DNA from: Cylindrospermum sp. FACHB-282
GTDB lineage: Bacteria; Cyanobacteriota; Cyanobacteriia; Cyanobacteriales; Nostocaceae
DNA: 34,279 bases
Direction of reading: 5' to 3'
Assembly: GCF_014697195.1 (NCBI RefSeq)
Contig: NZ_JACJRJ010000058.1
Span: 1 to 34,279 of the forward strand
In this document: positions 1 through 9,214 of the stretch, one piece after another
Position numbering within the stretch: the first letter of the stretch is position 1
How the letters are laid out: each line of letters starts with the position of its first letter
Position numbers and translations under genes: made by a program
The notes under the pieces: generated by a model
What the model was told of the DNA's origin: nothing
The model's database searches: none
The model's input: the letters and a program-made list of their open reading frames with translations, nothing else

Positions 1-62
1 TCCGCACTGTTTGAACTACGTTCAAAAACATTTGAGAGGTTTTCGCAATTTCCCGCTATTCA

Positions 63-95
63 TCCCCACATAAGAGCGTACTCGCAAGGTGGGGA
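63..95. terminator. Possible hairpin downstream of chlG
   Basis: The arms TCCCCAC (63-69) and GTGGGGA (89-95) are perfectly complementary, with a 19-nt loop. It lies just past the chlG stop on the minus strand. There is no clear T-run after it in that direction, so a terminator role is only a guess. Confidence 0.25.
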
Positions 96-113
96 CTTTC
101 GCGTTACGTTAAA

Positions 114-1160
114 TTAAACACCAGCATGACCCAGTGCTAAACCAGTTATCAGCATTCCCAGAACCAGGAAAGGTTGGGCGCTGGCTTGGTATTTAACGTC
201 ATTGGCCACAGGGTCACGAAGGAAATACATATCCTGCAAGGTGATTTGCGGGATGATTAACAAGACGAGAATTGCTGCGTACAAATTCTCATGGATACTG
301 ACCAGATAAGCAGCCACCAAGCCTTGAAATAAATCAATCATCACTACACAAATCCAGGAAGCAGTAGTGATGCCAAACATAACTGGTAATGACTGTAAGC
401 CTAATTGGCGATCGCCTTCTACACTCTTGAAATCATTGACAATGGCAATACCTAATCCTGCCAAGCTGTAAAACAAGGTAAGAACCACAATCTTCCAATT
501 GAGGTCACCAAACAAAGCATGACCCGCCCACCAAGGTAAAGCAATGTAACTGGCTCCCAAGGCATAGTTTCCCAACCAGCCGTTTTGCTTAAGTTTTAGG
601 GGGGGTGCAGAATAAATATAGGCGATAAAACAACCAAACACAGCCAGGGCTGTGACATTGGGGAACTCATGACCAGCCCACACATCTAAAATAAATGCCA
701 AGCCAATCCCCGACAAGAATAATAATACTATCTGCGTAATTACCTGGCGTTCAGAAATTACCCCAGAGGGGATGGGGCGGTATGGTTCATTGATCGCATC
801 AATTTCGCGATCGTAGTAATCATTCAGGGTTTGGGTGTAACCCGCAAGCAGCGGCCCAGACAACAACATACAGGTTGCTGCCTTCAACACATTTTCCAGC
901 GACCATATATAGTTACCAGAAGAAGCCGCACCACAGACTACACCCCAAATTAGGGGAATCCAAGTGATCGGTTTCATCAGTTGCAACCGGATTTTCCAGA
1001 TGGAAGTTTCCCCTGGTGCTGCACCTTTCATCCCCAGCATCTGCCTGGTTTTAGCACTGCGAGTAGCAGTGGCTATTGCCTGGTCACTGGGATTAATTAC
1101 TACTGAGTCTAGTGCCTCAGATGGATTGGGATTTGGGGTAATAGGAGTTGATTCGGACAT
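114..1160 (-). CDS. chlG: Chlorophyll synthase ChlG
   Basis: This enzyme esterifies chlorophyllide a with a geranylgeranyl or phytyl diphosphate tail, the last step of chlorophyll a synthesis, in the thylakoid membrane. The 348-residue protein is a polytopic UbiA-type prenyltransferase. Its first Asp-rich motif NDYYDREID is at about residues 113-121 and the second, NDFKSVEGD, at about 242-250. The sequence YRPIPSG after the first motif is typical of ChlG. The N-terminal 50 residues are hydrophilic, as in cyanobacterial ChlG. The start is the ATG at 1160. A Get3d-like ATPase gene ends 104 nt upstream on the same strand with an STRR array between them, so co-transcription is possible but unproven. 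Family assignment is firm. Confidence 0.96.
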   Translation of the reverse strand: MSESTPITPNPNPSEALDSVVINPSDQAIATATRSAKTRQMLGMKGAAPGETSIWKIRLQLMKPITWIPLIWGVVCGAASSGNYIWSLENVLKAATCMLLSGPLLAGYTQTLNDYYDREIDAINEPYRPIPSGVISERQVITQIVLLFLSGIGLAFILDVWAGHEFPNVTALAVFGCFIAYIYSAPPLKLKQNGWLGNYALGASYIALPWWAGHALFGDLNWKIVVLTLFYSLAGLGIAIVNDFKSVEGDRQLGLQSLPVMFGITTASWICVVMIDLFQGLVAAYLVSIHENLYAAILVLLIIPQITLQDMYFLRDPVANDVKYQASAQPFLVLGMLITGLALGHAGV

Positions 1161-1170
1161 AAGCTGGTTA

Positions 1171-1262
1171 GGTAATTGGTAATTGGTAATTGGTAATTAG
1201 TAATTGGGAAAAAGGAAAAAACTATTTACCCATTCCCTATCACCCATTACCCATTACCTATT
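1171..1262. repeat. STRR heptanucleotide repeat between get3d and chlG
   Basis: Five heptamer units (four GGTAATT, the last AGTAATT) lie at 1171-1205. They are followed at about 1229-1262 by units of the CCCATTA type, roughly the reverse complement, so the two blocks could pair. This matches the short tandemly repeated repetitive sequences of Nostocales intergenic regions. Confidence 0.8.
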
Positions 1263-1264
1263 AG

Positions 1265-2365
1265 CTAAAAAGAAATTATCAAATAATTATTCTGAAACTT
1301 AGCTCCCGTGACGGGCTTGCCACTCAGGGCAGGGGGTAGGAAGATATTGCGCCGTTGATCTCCTGCTTCCACAGTGACCTCTGGGCCATATTGGGTGAGC
1401 TTGACTTGTGTTTTGTCAAATCCTGGCAAAAACAAGCGTACTTGACGATTATGGATGTCAATTTCCATTGGTTTGGGAGCTTGTCTTGCTTGCTCCACAA
1501 AGTTGGGTAGGGCATCTATCAGCGGTTGCCAATCACCAGTTGGCGAGTTGGGAACCACGCTTACAGATAAAGGAGTAAAATCTGCTGACAGATTGACCTT
1601 TGGCTCAGAGGACACCAGAATGACACCACCAACAATTAAACCAACTTGTTGAGCGCTACCCCAAAGATAACGGGCATTTGCCACCTCAATCGGGTCTTCG
1701 CTAGTCACCAAGAAGGCGGCGAGGCGTTGGGGGTCAGCCAGAGCAGCTTTACCCTTTTCTAAGAAATTATTAGCTTGATTGGTAGGCTGGGCGAAGTTAT
1801 CTGCTGTCCAGTTAACATTGAAAAAGCTGCTAATTAGTGGTTGAATCAATGGCGATTCTGCGATCGCCTTCCCCAAGTCTGAGTTGACAAACAATTGCCG
1901 AAATCGCCGCACATACCAACTCAAAGACTCTGGTAGTCCCAACATCCGCAGGGTGAAAGAGTCACCTGTGCCATCGTAGACGATCGCATCATATTTACCA
2001 CTGGCATCATATTCGCGGATCGCATTCAGAGCTAGGGCGCTATCCATTCCTGGTAATACTACCAGTTCTTGACCGTAAACTTCTTTGAAGATAGGCGTGC
2101 GGAGATATTGGGCCTCAAGTTTTTTCACTTCCTCCCAGTTGCGTTCAAGCAGTACAGATGATTGAAACTGTACGAATTGTAAATTGGGAGCGATTTCCTG
2201 GGGGTCGGCAGCAATGTTCGTACCTAGGAGGATGGGCAATGTTGGCTCTGCAAGTCCTGCTAGGAGTACGCGCTTGCCTTGACTTGCCAATAGCTTGGCC
2301 GCGGCGATCGCAATTTTGGTACGAGTGATGCCGCTTTTACCCAAAAATGTCAGTATTAGGGCCAT
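1265..2365 (-). CDS. Get3d-like ATPase (ArsA/TRC40 family) with C-terminal alpha-crystallin-like domain
   Basis: The protein is a soluble ArsA/Get3-type P-loop ATPase of 366 residues from the ATG at 2365. A TTG 54 nt upstream is also open but less likely. The deviant Walker A is near residues 9-17 (GKSGITRTK, where Get3 has GKGGVGKT). The last 70 or so residues (from MEIDIHNRQVRLFLPGF) look like a small heat-shock/alpha-crystallin beta-sandwich. This architecture is that of Get3d, a Get3 branch reported in photosynthetic organisms, whose client is unsettled. A tail-anchored-protein or cofactor chaperone role is inference. It sits between petP and chlG on one strand, which fits a thylakoid role. 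No signal peptide or membrane segment is visible. Confidence 0.85.
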   Translation of the reverse strand: MALILTFLGKSGITRTKIAIAAAKLLASQGKRVLLAGLAEPTLPILLGTNIAADPQEIAPNLQFVQFQSSVLLERNWEEVKKLEAQYLRTPIFKEVYGQELVVLPGMDSALALNAIREYDASGKYDAIVYDGTGDSFTLRMLGLPESLSWYVRRFRQLFVNSDLGKAIAESPLIQPLISSFFNVNWTADNFAQPTNQANNFLEKGKAALADPQRLAAFLVTSEDPIEVANARYLWGSAQQVGLIVGGVILVSSEPKVNLSADFTPLSVSVVPNSPTGDWQPLIDALPNFVEQARQAPKPMEIDIHNRQVRLFLPGFDKTQVKLTQYGPEVTVEAGDQRRNIFLPPALSGKPVTGAKFQNNYLIISF

Positions 2366-2478
2366 TACTTGATTCTCAATTACCGCCGATCTTTTCAACT
2401 CCAACTTAACACTCAACAAATCTTCTCGGCTGATGCTAAAAAATTCAGATCAGCAAAAAAGCCTACGCTGAGTTCTCT

Positions 2479-2673
2479 CTATTGCACAGCTTTGATTTCA
2501 TCTTCAAAAAACCAGGTGGACGAATTGTCGTCAAACAGCACCACCACACCAATACCACAACCATCAGTAACTTTGTAGTCTTGGATGATGCCCACTTGTC
2601 CTAGTTTTTTAACGATAGGGGAAGATACGCGATCGCGTAACCGAAAGACCTTAACCTTTTGTCCGATTTCCAT
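2479..2673 (-). CDS. petP: PetP, small cytochrome b6f-associated subunit (DUF2862)
   Basis: This 64-residue protein begins MEIGQKVKVFRLRDRVS. It has a small SH3-like beta-barrel pattern and the GxVGIIQDYKVTDG and GVVVLFDDNSSTWFFEDE segments typical of PetP. In cyanobacteria and red algae PetP binds the stromal side of cytochrome b6f and affects electron flow and complex stability. The ATG at 2673 is chosen because known PetP proteins start there; an upstream TTG would add four residues. It precedes the Get3d-like gene on the same strand by 113 nt. Confidence 0.85.
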   Translation of the reverse strand: MEIGQKVKVFRLRDRVSSPIVKKLGQVGIIQDYKVTDGCGIGVVVLFDDNSSTWFFEDEIKAVQ

Positions 2674-2978
2674 ATCACAACGCAATAAACCAAATCTCAG
2701 TGTAGCTGAATCCGTGCCTCAAGAGTCACACATTCAGATTGATCTAGGCTGATAGGTTAATAACTGACAACTGACCAAATCGCTTAAAATTAAACTGGCA
2801 ACCAAGCAGATACACACCCTTGGAAAAAACCTGTCCAAAATTGGCGGTTCCTTCGGTTTTTGGCGGCTTATATAATCTCCTTTTCACAGAAAATCTTGGG
2901 TGACGCCCCAAAAAGCACCGATTTGACCCATCTAACGAGTAGATTTTGGATAAGGCTGACCAATTTTGGATAACTTTA
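2674..2978. promoter_or_regulatory. Divergent intergenic region between petP and the Uma2 gene
   Basis: About 300 nt without a gene separate petP (minus) from the Uma2 gene (plus), so promoters for both should lie here. A perfect TATAAT occurs at 2871-2876 on the plus strand, about 100 nt before the Uma2 start, without a good -35 box at 17 nt. No other structure was seen. Confidence 0.35.
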
Positions 2979-3716
2979 ATGAAACCCATGTTTGTCACAG
3001 CGCAACAGCTAGAACAGCAGATGCCCGATGCCACTCATTTGTTAAGTGATGAGCCAGAAATGGAAACTTCGTTACATTATATGCAGCTACTGCTGCTAGT
3101 GACCTGCCTAGAATGGCTGTGGCGCGACCGCGAAGATTTTTTTATTGGTGCGAATCTGACGATTTATTTTAGCCGCCAGCAGTTGCGAAATCGCGATTTC
3201 CGGGGGCCAGACTTTTTTTTAGTCAAGGACACTGAAAAACGACCCCGTAGTTCTTGGGTTGTCTGGGAAGAAGATGGTCGTTATCCAGATTTGATTATTG
3301 AATTACTTTCTGAGAGTACGGCTAATATTGACCGTAACTTGAAGAAAAGCCTCTATGAAAACCGATTTCACACACCAGAGTATTTTTGGTTTTCGCCGGA
3401 AAATGGCGAATTTGCCGGTTTTGAATTGGTAGGTAACAAGTACCAGGAAATTTTACCAAATGGGCGGGGATACCGTTGGAGCGATGTGCTGGGGCTGTAT
3501 TTGGGGGTAGAAGAGGGTAAACTGCGCTACTTTACATCTGATGGTGATTTAGTGCCGACACCAGAGGAAGCTGCTATGGCGGCACAGCAGCAAGCATCTG
3601 CGGCACAGCAGCAAGCATCTGCGGCGGAATTAAGGTTAGAACAAGAGCAGATGCGATCGCAAAAATTAGCGGCACATTTGCGATCGCTCGGAGTTGACCC
3701 AGATAATTTGAGTTAA
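2979..3716 (+). CDS. Uma2 family putative endonuclease with coiled-coil tail
   Basis: Uma2 (DUF820) proteins are PD-(D/E)xK-fold proteins greatly expanded in cyanobacteria; their biological role is unknown. The 245-residue protein shows RGPDFFLV at about 76-82 and YPDLIIELLSEST at about 102-113, the characteristic acidic pair of the fold. The C-terminal 40 residues are Ala/Gln/Glu-rich and predicted to be coiled coil, and include the perfect repeat AAQQQAS AAQQQAS. The ATG at 2979 is chosen; a TTG at 2946 is in frame, and a Met at 2988 is another option. Gmd follows after 27 nt, but a functional link to the sugar cluster is not implied. Confidence 0.85.
   Translation: MKPMFVTAQQLEQQMPDATHLLSDEPEMETSLHYMQLLLLVTCLEWLWRDREDFFIGANLTIYFSRQQLRNRDFRGPDFFLVKDTEKRPRSSWVVWEEDGRYPDLIIELLSESTANIDRNLKKSLYENRFHTPEYFWFSPENGEFAGFELVGNKYQEILPNGRGYRWSDVLGLYLGVEEGKLRYFTSDGDLVPTPEEAAMAAQQQASAAQQQASAAELRLEQEQMRSQKLAAHLRSLGVDPDNLS
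3579..3620 (+). repeat. Perfect 21-bp tandem duplication in the Uma2 tail
   Basis: Two adjacent identical 21-bp units (3579-3599 and 3600-3620) encode two AAQQQAS heptads. The unit length keeps frame and heptad register, so copy number could vary without harm. Confidence 0.9.
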
Positions 3717-3743
3717 GTAAAATAAACAGTTAAAAATATTTTT

Positions 3744-4712
3744 GTGAAAAAAGCTCTGATTACGGGACTAACTGGACAAGATGGTTCTTATCTGGCAGAA
3801 TTACTCTTAGGCAAAGGATACCAAGTTTCTGGTCTAGTCCGTCGCTCCAGCTCCAGCAACCTTGATCGCATCAACCACCTCTCAGGCAACATCCAAATCC
3901 TCTCTGGCGACCTCCTAGATCAATCTTCCTTGATGGATGCGATCGCAGAATCACAACCTGACGAAATCTATAACCTAGCCTCTCAAAGCTACGTTCCCCT
4001 ATCGTGGACACAACCAGCCCTCACCGCCGAATACACAGCCCTCGGCGTCTCCCGGCTCCTAGAATCCATTCGTCGCTGCAAACCAGATGCCAAATTCTAC
4101 CAAGCCTCCAGTAGTGAAGTCTTCGGTCAACCCGACGAATCACCCCAAACCGAACTCACCGCCTTCCGTCCCCGCAACCCCTATGGTACTGCCAAAGCTT
4201 ACGCCCACTGGATAACTGACAACTATCGGCAAAAATATAACCTCTACACCTGCTGCGGCATCACCTACACTCACGAATCCCCTAGACGGGGTACAGAATT
4301 TGTATTTCGCAAAATCACACACACAGTTGCCCAAATCAAACTTGGTCTGGCAAATGAACTCAAATTAGGCAACCTAGATGCCAAACGTGACTGGTGCTAC
4401 GCCAAAGATGCCGTTTATGCCATGTGGCTAATGTTGCAGCAAGAAAAACCCGACGACTACATCATCGCCAGTGGTGAAACCCACTCTGTTAGAGAACTTG
4501 TTGAGTGTGCATTCAATTACGTCAATCTAAACTGGCAAAATTATGTCTCAGTTGATCCTGCTTTTTATCGCCCTGACGAACCAGTACAGCTGATTGGTTG
4601 CATCGATAAAATTAAAACCAAGATCAGCTGGCAGCCTGAGTACACCTTTAATCAATTAGTCGAGTTAATGGTTGATTACGACCTGAAAAAATTGAGCAGT
4701 CAAATCGGCTAA
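3744..4712 (+). CDS. gmd: GDP-mannose 4,6-dehydratase
   Basis: The enzyme converts GDP-D-mannose to GDP-4-keto-6-deoxy-D-mannose, the branch point to GDP-L-fucose, GDP-D-rhamnose and related deoxysugars. It is an extended short-chain dehydrogenase of 322 residues. The NADP-binding motif GLTGQDG is at 8-14, SSSEVFG at about 122-128, and the catalytic Tyr147-x-x-x-Lys151 lies in PYGTAKAYAH. The start is GTG at 3744; no in-frame ATG precedes it. The gene opens a surface-sugar cluster: an ABC exporter follows 144 nt downstream, then glycosyltransferases. No GDP-fucose synthase or GDP-rhamnose reductase is in the window, so the final sugar is unknown. Confidence 0.94.
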   Translation: MKKALITGLTGQDGSYLAELLLGKGYQVSGLVRRSSSSNLDRINHLSGNIQILSGDLLDQSSLMDAIAESQPDEIYNLASQSYVPLSWTQPALTAEYTALGVSRLLESIRRCKPDAKFYQASSSEVFGQPDESPQTELTAFRPRNPYGTAKAYAHWITDNYRQKYNLYTCCGITYTHESPRRGTEFVFRKITHTVAQIKLGLANELKLGNLDAKRDWCYAKDAVYAMWLMLQQEKPDDYIIASGETHSVRELVECAFNYVNLNWQNYVSVDPAFYRPDEPVQLIGCIDKIKTKISWQPEYTFNQLVELMVDYDLKKLSSQIG

Positions 4713-4856
4713 CTTCCTCATGAAAGTGGTAGTTCATCATTTTTTCATTTAACAGTGCTTTTTAAAATAAAGTATGGTAGGCTAATGCGGCAAAGTGTAC
4801 TCCAATAGTATAAGATGCGCGAATAACTTCCCTGTGGTGTGTGGTGGTGTTTTAGA

Positions 4857-5663
4857 ATGACGGTTTCGCTTAAAGGTAATTCAACTTGGTTGCAAGTGCG
4901 GCGCTATTGGGAATTGCTGCACGTTTTAGTAGCGCGGAATCTGAAAGTCCGCTACCGGGGTTCGTTTTTAGGCGTGTATTGGTCACTGTTGAACCCGTTG
5001 ATTATGACAGGGTTGTACACTGCGATTTTTGGGGCAACCTTTGCGTCGTACTATGGCAACTCGATACTAAACTATGTATTGGCAGCCTTTACGGGTCTAG
5101 TGGTAATCAACTTTTTTTCAGCTTCTACCTCTCAAGCATTGAGTAGTGTCGTCGGTAATGGCTCACTTTTAAATAAAATTCGGCTGCCAGTGAGCGTCTT
5201 TCCTCTAGCGATGATCGCAGCTAATGTGTTTCAGTTTTCAGTTGGGGTGTTGCCATTACTGGCAGTCATGACTTTTGTTAATTCTAAAAGTCTAGTCAAT
5301 GTGTTGGCGCTGCTATTTCCTTCTCTGGCACTAGTTTTGGTTTCTACAGGGATGGGGTTTTTAGTAAGCGCTTTATACGTGTTTTTTAGAGATTTACCTT
5401 ATTTTTATGAATTAGTTGTATTTGTAATTTGGCTCAGTAGTCCTATATTCTATCCAGCAGCTATTGTTCCACCGCAAGTGAAGCAGTTTTTAGCATTAAA
5501 TCCATTATCACCAATAATTGAAAGCCTGCGTCAAATTACATTAACAGCAGCACCACCAAATTTAGGTTTAATTTGGGGAGCCTTACTCAGTGGGATAATT
5601 ATTTTGTCCTTGGGATGGTCTTGTTTTCACTTGTGGCGACATCAATTTATGGATTTGCTGTAA
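4857..5663 (+). CDS. ABC-2 type polysaccharide export permease (Wzm/TagG/KpsM family)
   Basis: This is an inner-membrane component of a polysaccharide or polyol-phosphate exporter. The 268-residue protein has about six hydrophobic segments. The N-terminal amphipathic stretch LVARNLKVRYRGSFLGVYWSLLNPL is a family hallmark, and the C-terminal half contains FRDLPYF and NPLSPIIESLR. The ATG at 4857 (MTVSLKG) is preferred over an in-frame start six codons upstream. Its TAA is followed directly by the ATG of the ATPase gene, so the two are translationally coupled. Substrate is probably the glycan built by the neighbouring glycosyltransferases (inference). Confidence 0.92.
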   Translation: MTVSLKGNSTWLQVRRYWELLHVLVARNLKVRYRGSFLGVYWSLLNPLIMTGLYTAIFGATFASYYGNSILNYVLAAFTGLVVINFFSASTSQALSSVVGNGSLLNKIRLPVSVFPLAMIAANVFQFSVGVLPLLAVMTFVNSKSLVNVLALLFPSLALVLVSTGMGFLVSALYVFFRDLPYFYELVVFVIWLSSPIFYPAAIVPPQVKQFLALNPLSPIIESLRQITLTAAPPNLGLIWGALLSGIIILSLGWSCFHLWRHQFMDLL

Positions 5664-6413
5664 ATGGAAGTAATTCGCCTAGATCAAGTTTCGCTCTTAC
5701 GACGGACACAAGAAGAGTTTTCTTATGACCTCAAGAAGACTTTGCTATCAGTTTTAGAGGGTAAATACCGCCAGCCTGCAAAAAAATTAGTACTAGATCA
5801 GATTAATTTGGTTGTAAATGCGGGTGAGAAATTAGGTATTATTGGAGCCAATGGATCGGGCAAATCAACAATACTGAAAATAATTTCTGGAATTCTTCAA
5901 CCGACCAGTGGCTCAGTTAGAGTACGCGGGCAAATTGCGCCCTTAATTGAACTGGGGGCAGGGTTTGATCCAGAAATTTCAGTGATGGACAATATTGTAC
6001 TTTATGGTGTACTTTTAGGATTTTCCAGGGCAGAGATGCGAGGAAGAGCGCAGTCTATTTTGGATTTTGCAGAATTGCAGGATTATTCTCTAGTCCCAGT
6101 GAAGGGTTTATCTTCGGGCATGGTAGCGCGTTTAGGGTTTGCTATCGCTACTGATATACAACCAGATATTTTGATCCTAGATGAAGTATTATCCGTGGGA
6201 GATGAGAGTTTTAAAAATAAGTGCAAACAACGAATTGATAGCTTTTGGCATGGGGAGTCTACGGTTTTGGTAGTGTCTCATTCTATGGAATTTATCCGTG
6301 AGTCATGTCAGCGGGTAGTTTGGCTAGACAAAGGAAAAATAAGATTTTGCGGTCTTGCTAGTGAAGCTGTTGATTATTACCTTACCACTGTAAATCCACA
6401 ATATACAGATTAA
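5664..6413 (+). CDS. ABC transporter ATPase for polysaccharide export (Wzt/TagH/KpsT family)
   Basis: This is the cytoplasmic ATPase that pairs with the preceding permease. It has 249 residues, with Walker A GANGSGKST at 61-69, signature LSSGM at about 149-153, Walker B ILILDE near 169-174 and the switch His in VVSHSMEF. It has the long N-terminal lead typical of the Wzt/TagH subgroup but ends about 30 residues after the H-loop. It therefore lacks the C-terminal carbohydrate-binding domain of Wzt proteins that recognise a terminally modified O-antigen. Recognition of the cargo must then lie elsewhere. The start abuts the permease stop with no gap. Confidence 0.94.
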   Translation: MEVIRLDQVSLLRRTQEEFSYDLKKTLLSVLEGKYRQPAKKLVLDQINLVVNAGEKLGIIGANGSGKSTILKIISGILQPTSGSVRVRGQIAPLIELGAGFDPEISVMDNIVLYGVLLGFSRAEMRGRAQSILDFAELQDYSLVPVKGLSSGMVARLGFAIATDIQPDILILDEVLSVGDESFKNKCKQRIDSFWHGESTVLVVSHSMEFIRESCQRVVWLDKGKIRFCGLASEAVDYYLTTVNPQYTD

Positions 6414-6516
6414 AGAATTCAAAATTCTCTCATTCAAAATTGAAAACAGTTTTCGACCGGATTAAACCCCGACGCAAATACAAATTACCTGTAGACGTAC
6501 ACGCAGCGTTCCGCAG

Positions 6517-6538
6517 GAAAGGGATATTAAACCCTTTC
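6517..6538. terminator. Hairpin between the exporter and glycosyltransferase genes
   Basis: Seven-bp arms GAAAGGG (6517-6523) and CCCTTTC (6532-6538) flank an 8-nt AT-rich loop. There is no strong T-run, so it could be a weak terminator, a processing site or part of a small dispersed repeat. Confidence 0.3.
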
Positions 6539-6591
6539 GTTACTGATAAATTTAGTTAGTATAGCATCTAAAAAATTGAGGTAAAAACTTG

Positions 6592-7884
6592 ATGCAATTA
6601 CAGGACATTAACGTATTAGTAGATGGATATAATTTAGAAATGACAGAAGGAACAGGTATAAAAACCTATGGTGTTACTTTAATTAAAGCCTTAACGTCTT
6701 TGGGAGTAAATGTAGATATATTATGTAGTCGTAATAGTAATAGTAATAGTAATAGTTTAATTTTAAATGAAGCTTTATTTTTTGATAGACAAAATAATCA
6801 TAGCACTATCCTAAAAGCTAAGATGATTTTTTTCGCAGCTATTCAAAAATTTTATCAGGCACAAGAAATACCAGTCACTGACTTTGTTATTAAACAAGAT
6901 GCCGACTATATTTTTGATTATTTAGCCAATTCAGGTAAGATTTTTAATCTTGATGACTGTTACAGAATAGCTAATAATATATACAAATTATTTCAAATAA
7001 AAACCAAGATAAATATTAAAAAGAAATTAGATATTTGGCATGCAACGTATCCAGTTCCTATCAAAGTAAACAATGCGAAAAAGATCACAACAATTCATGA
7101 TTTAATTCCCCTCAAGCTTCCTCATACAACTTTAGACGATAAAAAATTCTTTTTCAATCTTGTAAAAAATTCTATTAAAGACTCTGCACTAATCTTAACA
7201 ATTTCGGAAAATACAAAAAAAGACATATTACATTGCTTCGACATCGACCCAGATAAGATTCACTTAACATATCAACCAATAATTGATAACAATTTGTTAA
7301 TTAAAGATGATTTAGTACCCATATTTTTGAGAAAATATAAACTTAAGTTAAAAAAATACATTCTTTTTGTAGGTTCGATAGAACCCAAAAAAAATGTGGG
7401 AAGATTAATAGACGCCTATAGTAGACTAGATACTGAAATGCAGCTAGTGCTTGTTGGTAAGAAAGGATGGTTATGGGAAGGCGAAATTGGCAAATTAGAA
7501 GCAATTTTTGGTAAGGGATTTACTAGAAGAGTAAAGTTACTTGAATATGTAACAAGGCAAGATTTAAGCTACTTGTATAAAGGTGCTTTTTGCTTTGTTT
7601 TTCCATCTTTATATGAAGGATTTGGTTTACCACCTTTGGAGGCAATGTCCATGGGATGTCCGGTAATCACATCTAATATTGCCTCTTTACCAGAAGTTTG
7701 TGGAGATGCTGCTATTTATATAGATCCTTATAATTCTGAAGAGATTAGACAGGCAATTGAAAAGTTGATAAACAATCCTCAGATGCAAACACAACTAATA
7801 GAAGCAGGCAAAAAAAGAGTGGAGTTTTTTAGTATGGAAAATTATACTAAGAAACTGTATGAAGCTTACACTCAAATTATTTAG
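6592..7884 (+). CDS. Glycosyltransferase, GT-B fold (GT4-like)
   Basis: This retaining glycosyltransferase probably adds a sugar to a surface glycan. In the 430-residue protein the C-terminal domain has [18 protein letters not shown] (donor-site loop) and [23 protein letters not shown], the E-x7-E signature of GT4. The N-terminal half carries an insertion with a Ser-Asn repeat at about residues 47-54. The ATG at 6592 is preceded by GAGG at 6578-6581. The coding region is very AT-rich (about 30% GC in sampled stretches) compared with the flanks, and HIP1-free, which suggests horizontal acquisition. Donor and acceptor cannot be deduced. The C-terminal half resembles the glycosyltransferase at 9371-10444. 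Confidence 0.9.
   Translation: MQLQDINVLVDGYNLEMTEGTGIKTYGVTLIKALTSLGVNVDILCSRNSNSNSNSLILNEALFFDRQNNHSTILKAKMIFFAAIQKFYQAQEIPVTDFVIKQDADYIFDYLANSGKIFNLDDCYRIANNIYKLFQIKTKINIKKKLDIWHATYPVPIKVNNAKKITTIHDLIPLKLPHTTLDDKKFFFNLVKNSIKDSALILTISENTKKDILHCFDIDPDKIHLTYQPIIDNNLLIKDDLVPIFLRKYKLKLKKYILFVGSIEPKKNVGRLIDAYSRLDTEMQLVLVGKKGWLWEGEIGKLEAIFGKGFTRRVKLLEYVTRQDLSYLYKGAFCFVFPSLYEGFGLPPLEAMSMGCPVITSNIASLPEVCGDAAIYIDPYNSEEIRQAIEKLINNPQMQTQLIEAGKKRVEFFSMENYTKKLYEAYTQII
6731..6755 (+). repeat. Hexanucleotide microsatellite in the glycosyltransferase gene
   Basis: A run of AGTAAT-type hexamers (about four copies) encodes Ser-Asn pairs. Gain or loss of a unit would stay in frame, so this would vary length rather than switch the gene off. 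Confidence 0.75.
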
Positions 7885-7924
7885 TTAACTAAATGTGATT
7901 CATTGCTGAATTAAGGAGAAAATT

Positions 7925-9214
7925 ATGCCATTTCCAATCAATGATAACTACTGGATAAATACAGCACAGTTTTTACAAGACCATATTAAAAATGAAGATA
8001 AAATAATAGCTAATAGTGAATTTATAGAAAAATTTTCAAATACGATACCTTATCCTTCAAACTGGAACACAGAATTGACTAACTATCAATGGGTGGTTAT
8101 TCATAAGGGGATGATGGATGAACTAGACTACCTTTTTCTAAAACGGATAACAGAAGAATTTATCCCTGTATTTGCTAATGAAGTATTTGTTGTTTTTTCT
8201 AGAGAACATAAGCTATCTACAGTAGATAAAACCTTAGGTCATTGGCAATCATTTATAGATAATATGAAAGTTCAAGAAGGATCTGATCAAATTTTACCTC
8301 TAATCTTTAAGAAAGTTGAGCGAATTATAACACCTTTAATCAAAAGGCTAGATATCATAGAACAGGTTATAGCTAAATCAACAAGGAAAGAAACAAATCA
8401 AATACCTGAAGTAGCAGTTCAATTAGTTAAACAAGATTGTGTAGCCGCTAATCCAGATTATTCGACTCTTTCAGTAGCAAAAATTAAAGAATTAATGGAT
8501 AGCAGATACAGCTCTCACGACGCTTATAATATTGTGTGTTTGTGGGATGATATTAGAGCTAAAGAACTCACCAGACATATAATGGCAGCTATTTTTCCAA
8601 CGAATGAGAGTACAATACTCGAAATTGGTTGTGGAAGTGGAGGTAGTGCCTCTTATATAAATGAATGTCAAGAATATATTGGGACGGATCTTTCAGAAAT
8701 AGCAGTATCTCAGGCAAATATTGCCTATAGCAAAAAACCAAATTTCAAATTCATAGCAATGGATGCCCTAAAGCTACAATTTGAACAAGACAGGTTTGAT
8801 GTTGTCATTGCGAGAGAAGTAATAGAGCATTTACCAAACCCTATAGATTGTATTAAGGAAGTGTTTAGGGTATTAAAAAGCGGTGGAATTTTTGTTGTTA
8901 CTTCACCTAACCGCGATAGTCTTCATTTGCGTGTTAATAGAATGCTTGGATATGAAGATTTTAAGTGTTCATTTGATCACATAAAAGAGTTTACCTTTCA
9001 AGAAGCAGCAGAAATGCTAACCCAGGTAGGATTCAAAATTAAAGATACAAAAGGTGCTTTTTTAATGCCGTATTGGGGCATAAACAATGTAGATTTACCT
9101 GTCCGTCATTTAACTGATAATGACACAACAATGGTTGAAATGCTGAGAGAATTGGGTGATCGCGTTGGTGCTGAGTACGCATTTTGTTTTATTATTATAT
9201 GTGTTAAACCGTAA
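7925..9214 (+). CDS. SAM-dependent methyltransferase with uncharacterised N-terminal region
   Basis: The class I methyltransferase domain occupies about residues 190-429. Motif I ILEIGCGSGG is at 231-240, GTD of motif II near 253-255, FDVVIAREVIEHL at about 291-303 and VLKSGGIFVVTSPN after it (Methyltransf_11 type). The first 190 residues do not match a family I recognise and may be an acceptor-binding or scaffolding domain. The start is well supported by AAGGAGA about 6 nt before the ATG. It lies between two glycosyltransferases, so it probably methylates a sugar or caps a glycan chain (inference). It shares the low GC of its upstream neighbour. Confidence 0.85.
   Translation: MPFPINDNYWINTAQFLQDHIKNEDKIIANSEFIEKFSNTIPYPSNWNTELTNYQWVVIHKGMMDELDYLFLKRITEEFIPVFANEVFVVFSREHKLSTVDKTLGHWQSFIDNMKVQEGSDQILPLIFKKVERIITPLIKRLDIIEQVIAKSTRKETNQIPEVAVQLVKQDCVAANPDYSTLSVAKIKELMDSRYSSHDAYNIVCLWDDIRAKELTRHIMAAIFPTNESTILEIGCGSGGSASYINECQEYIGTDLSEIAVSQANIAYSKKPNFKFIAMDALKLQFEQDRFDVVIAREVIEHLPNPIDCIKEVFRVLKSGGIFVVTSPNRDSLHLRVNRMLGYEDFKCSFDHIKEFTFQEAAEMLTQVGFKIKDTKGAFLMPYWGINNVDLPVRHLTDNDTTMVEMLRELGDRVGAEYAFCFIIICVKP

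Noticed and set aside
2744-3034. 96-residue minus-strand frame upstream of the Uma2 gene
   Set aside because: It starts inside the Uma2 coding region on the other strand, has no ribosome site and matches no family.
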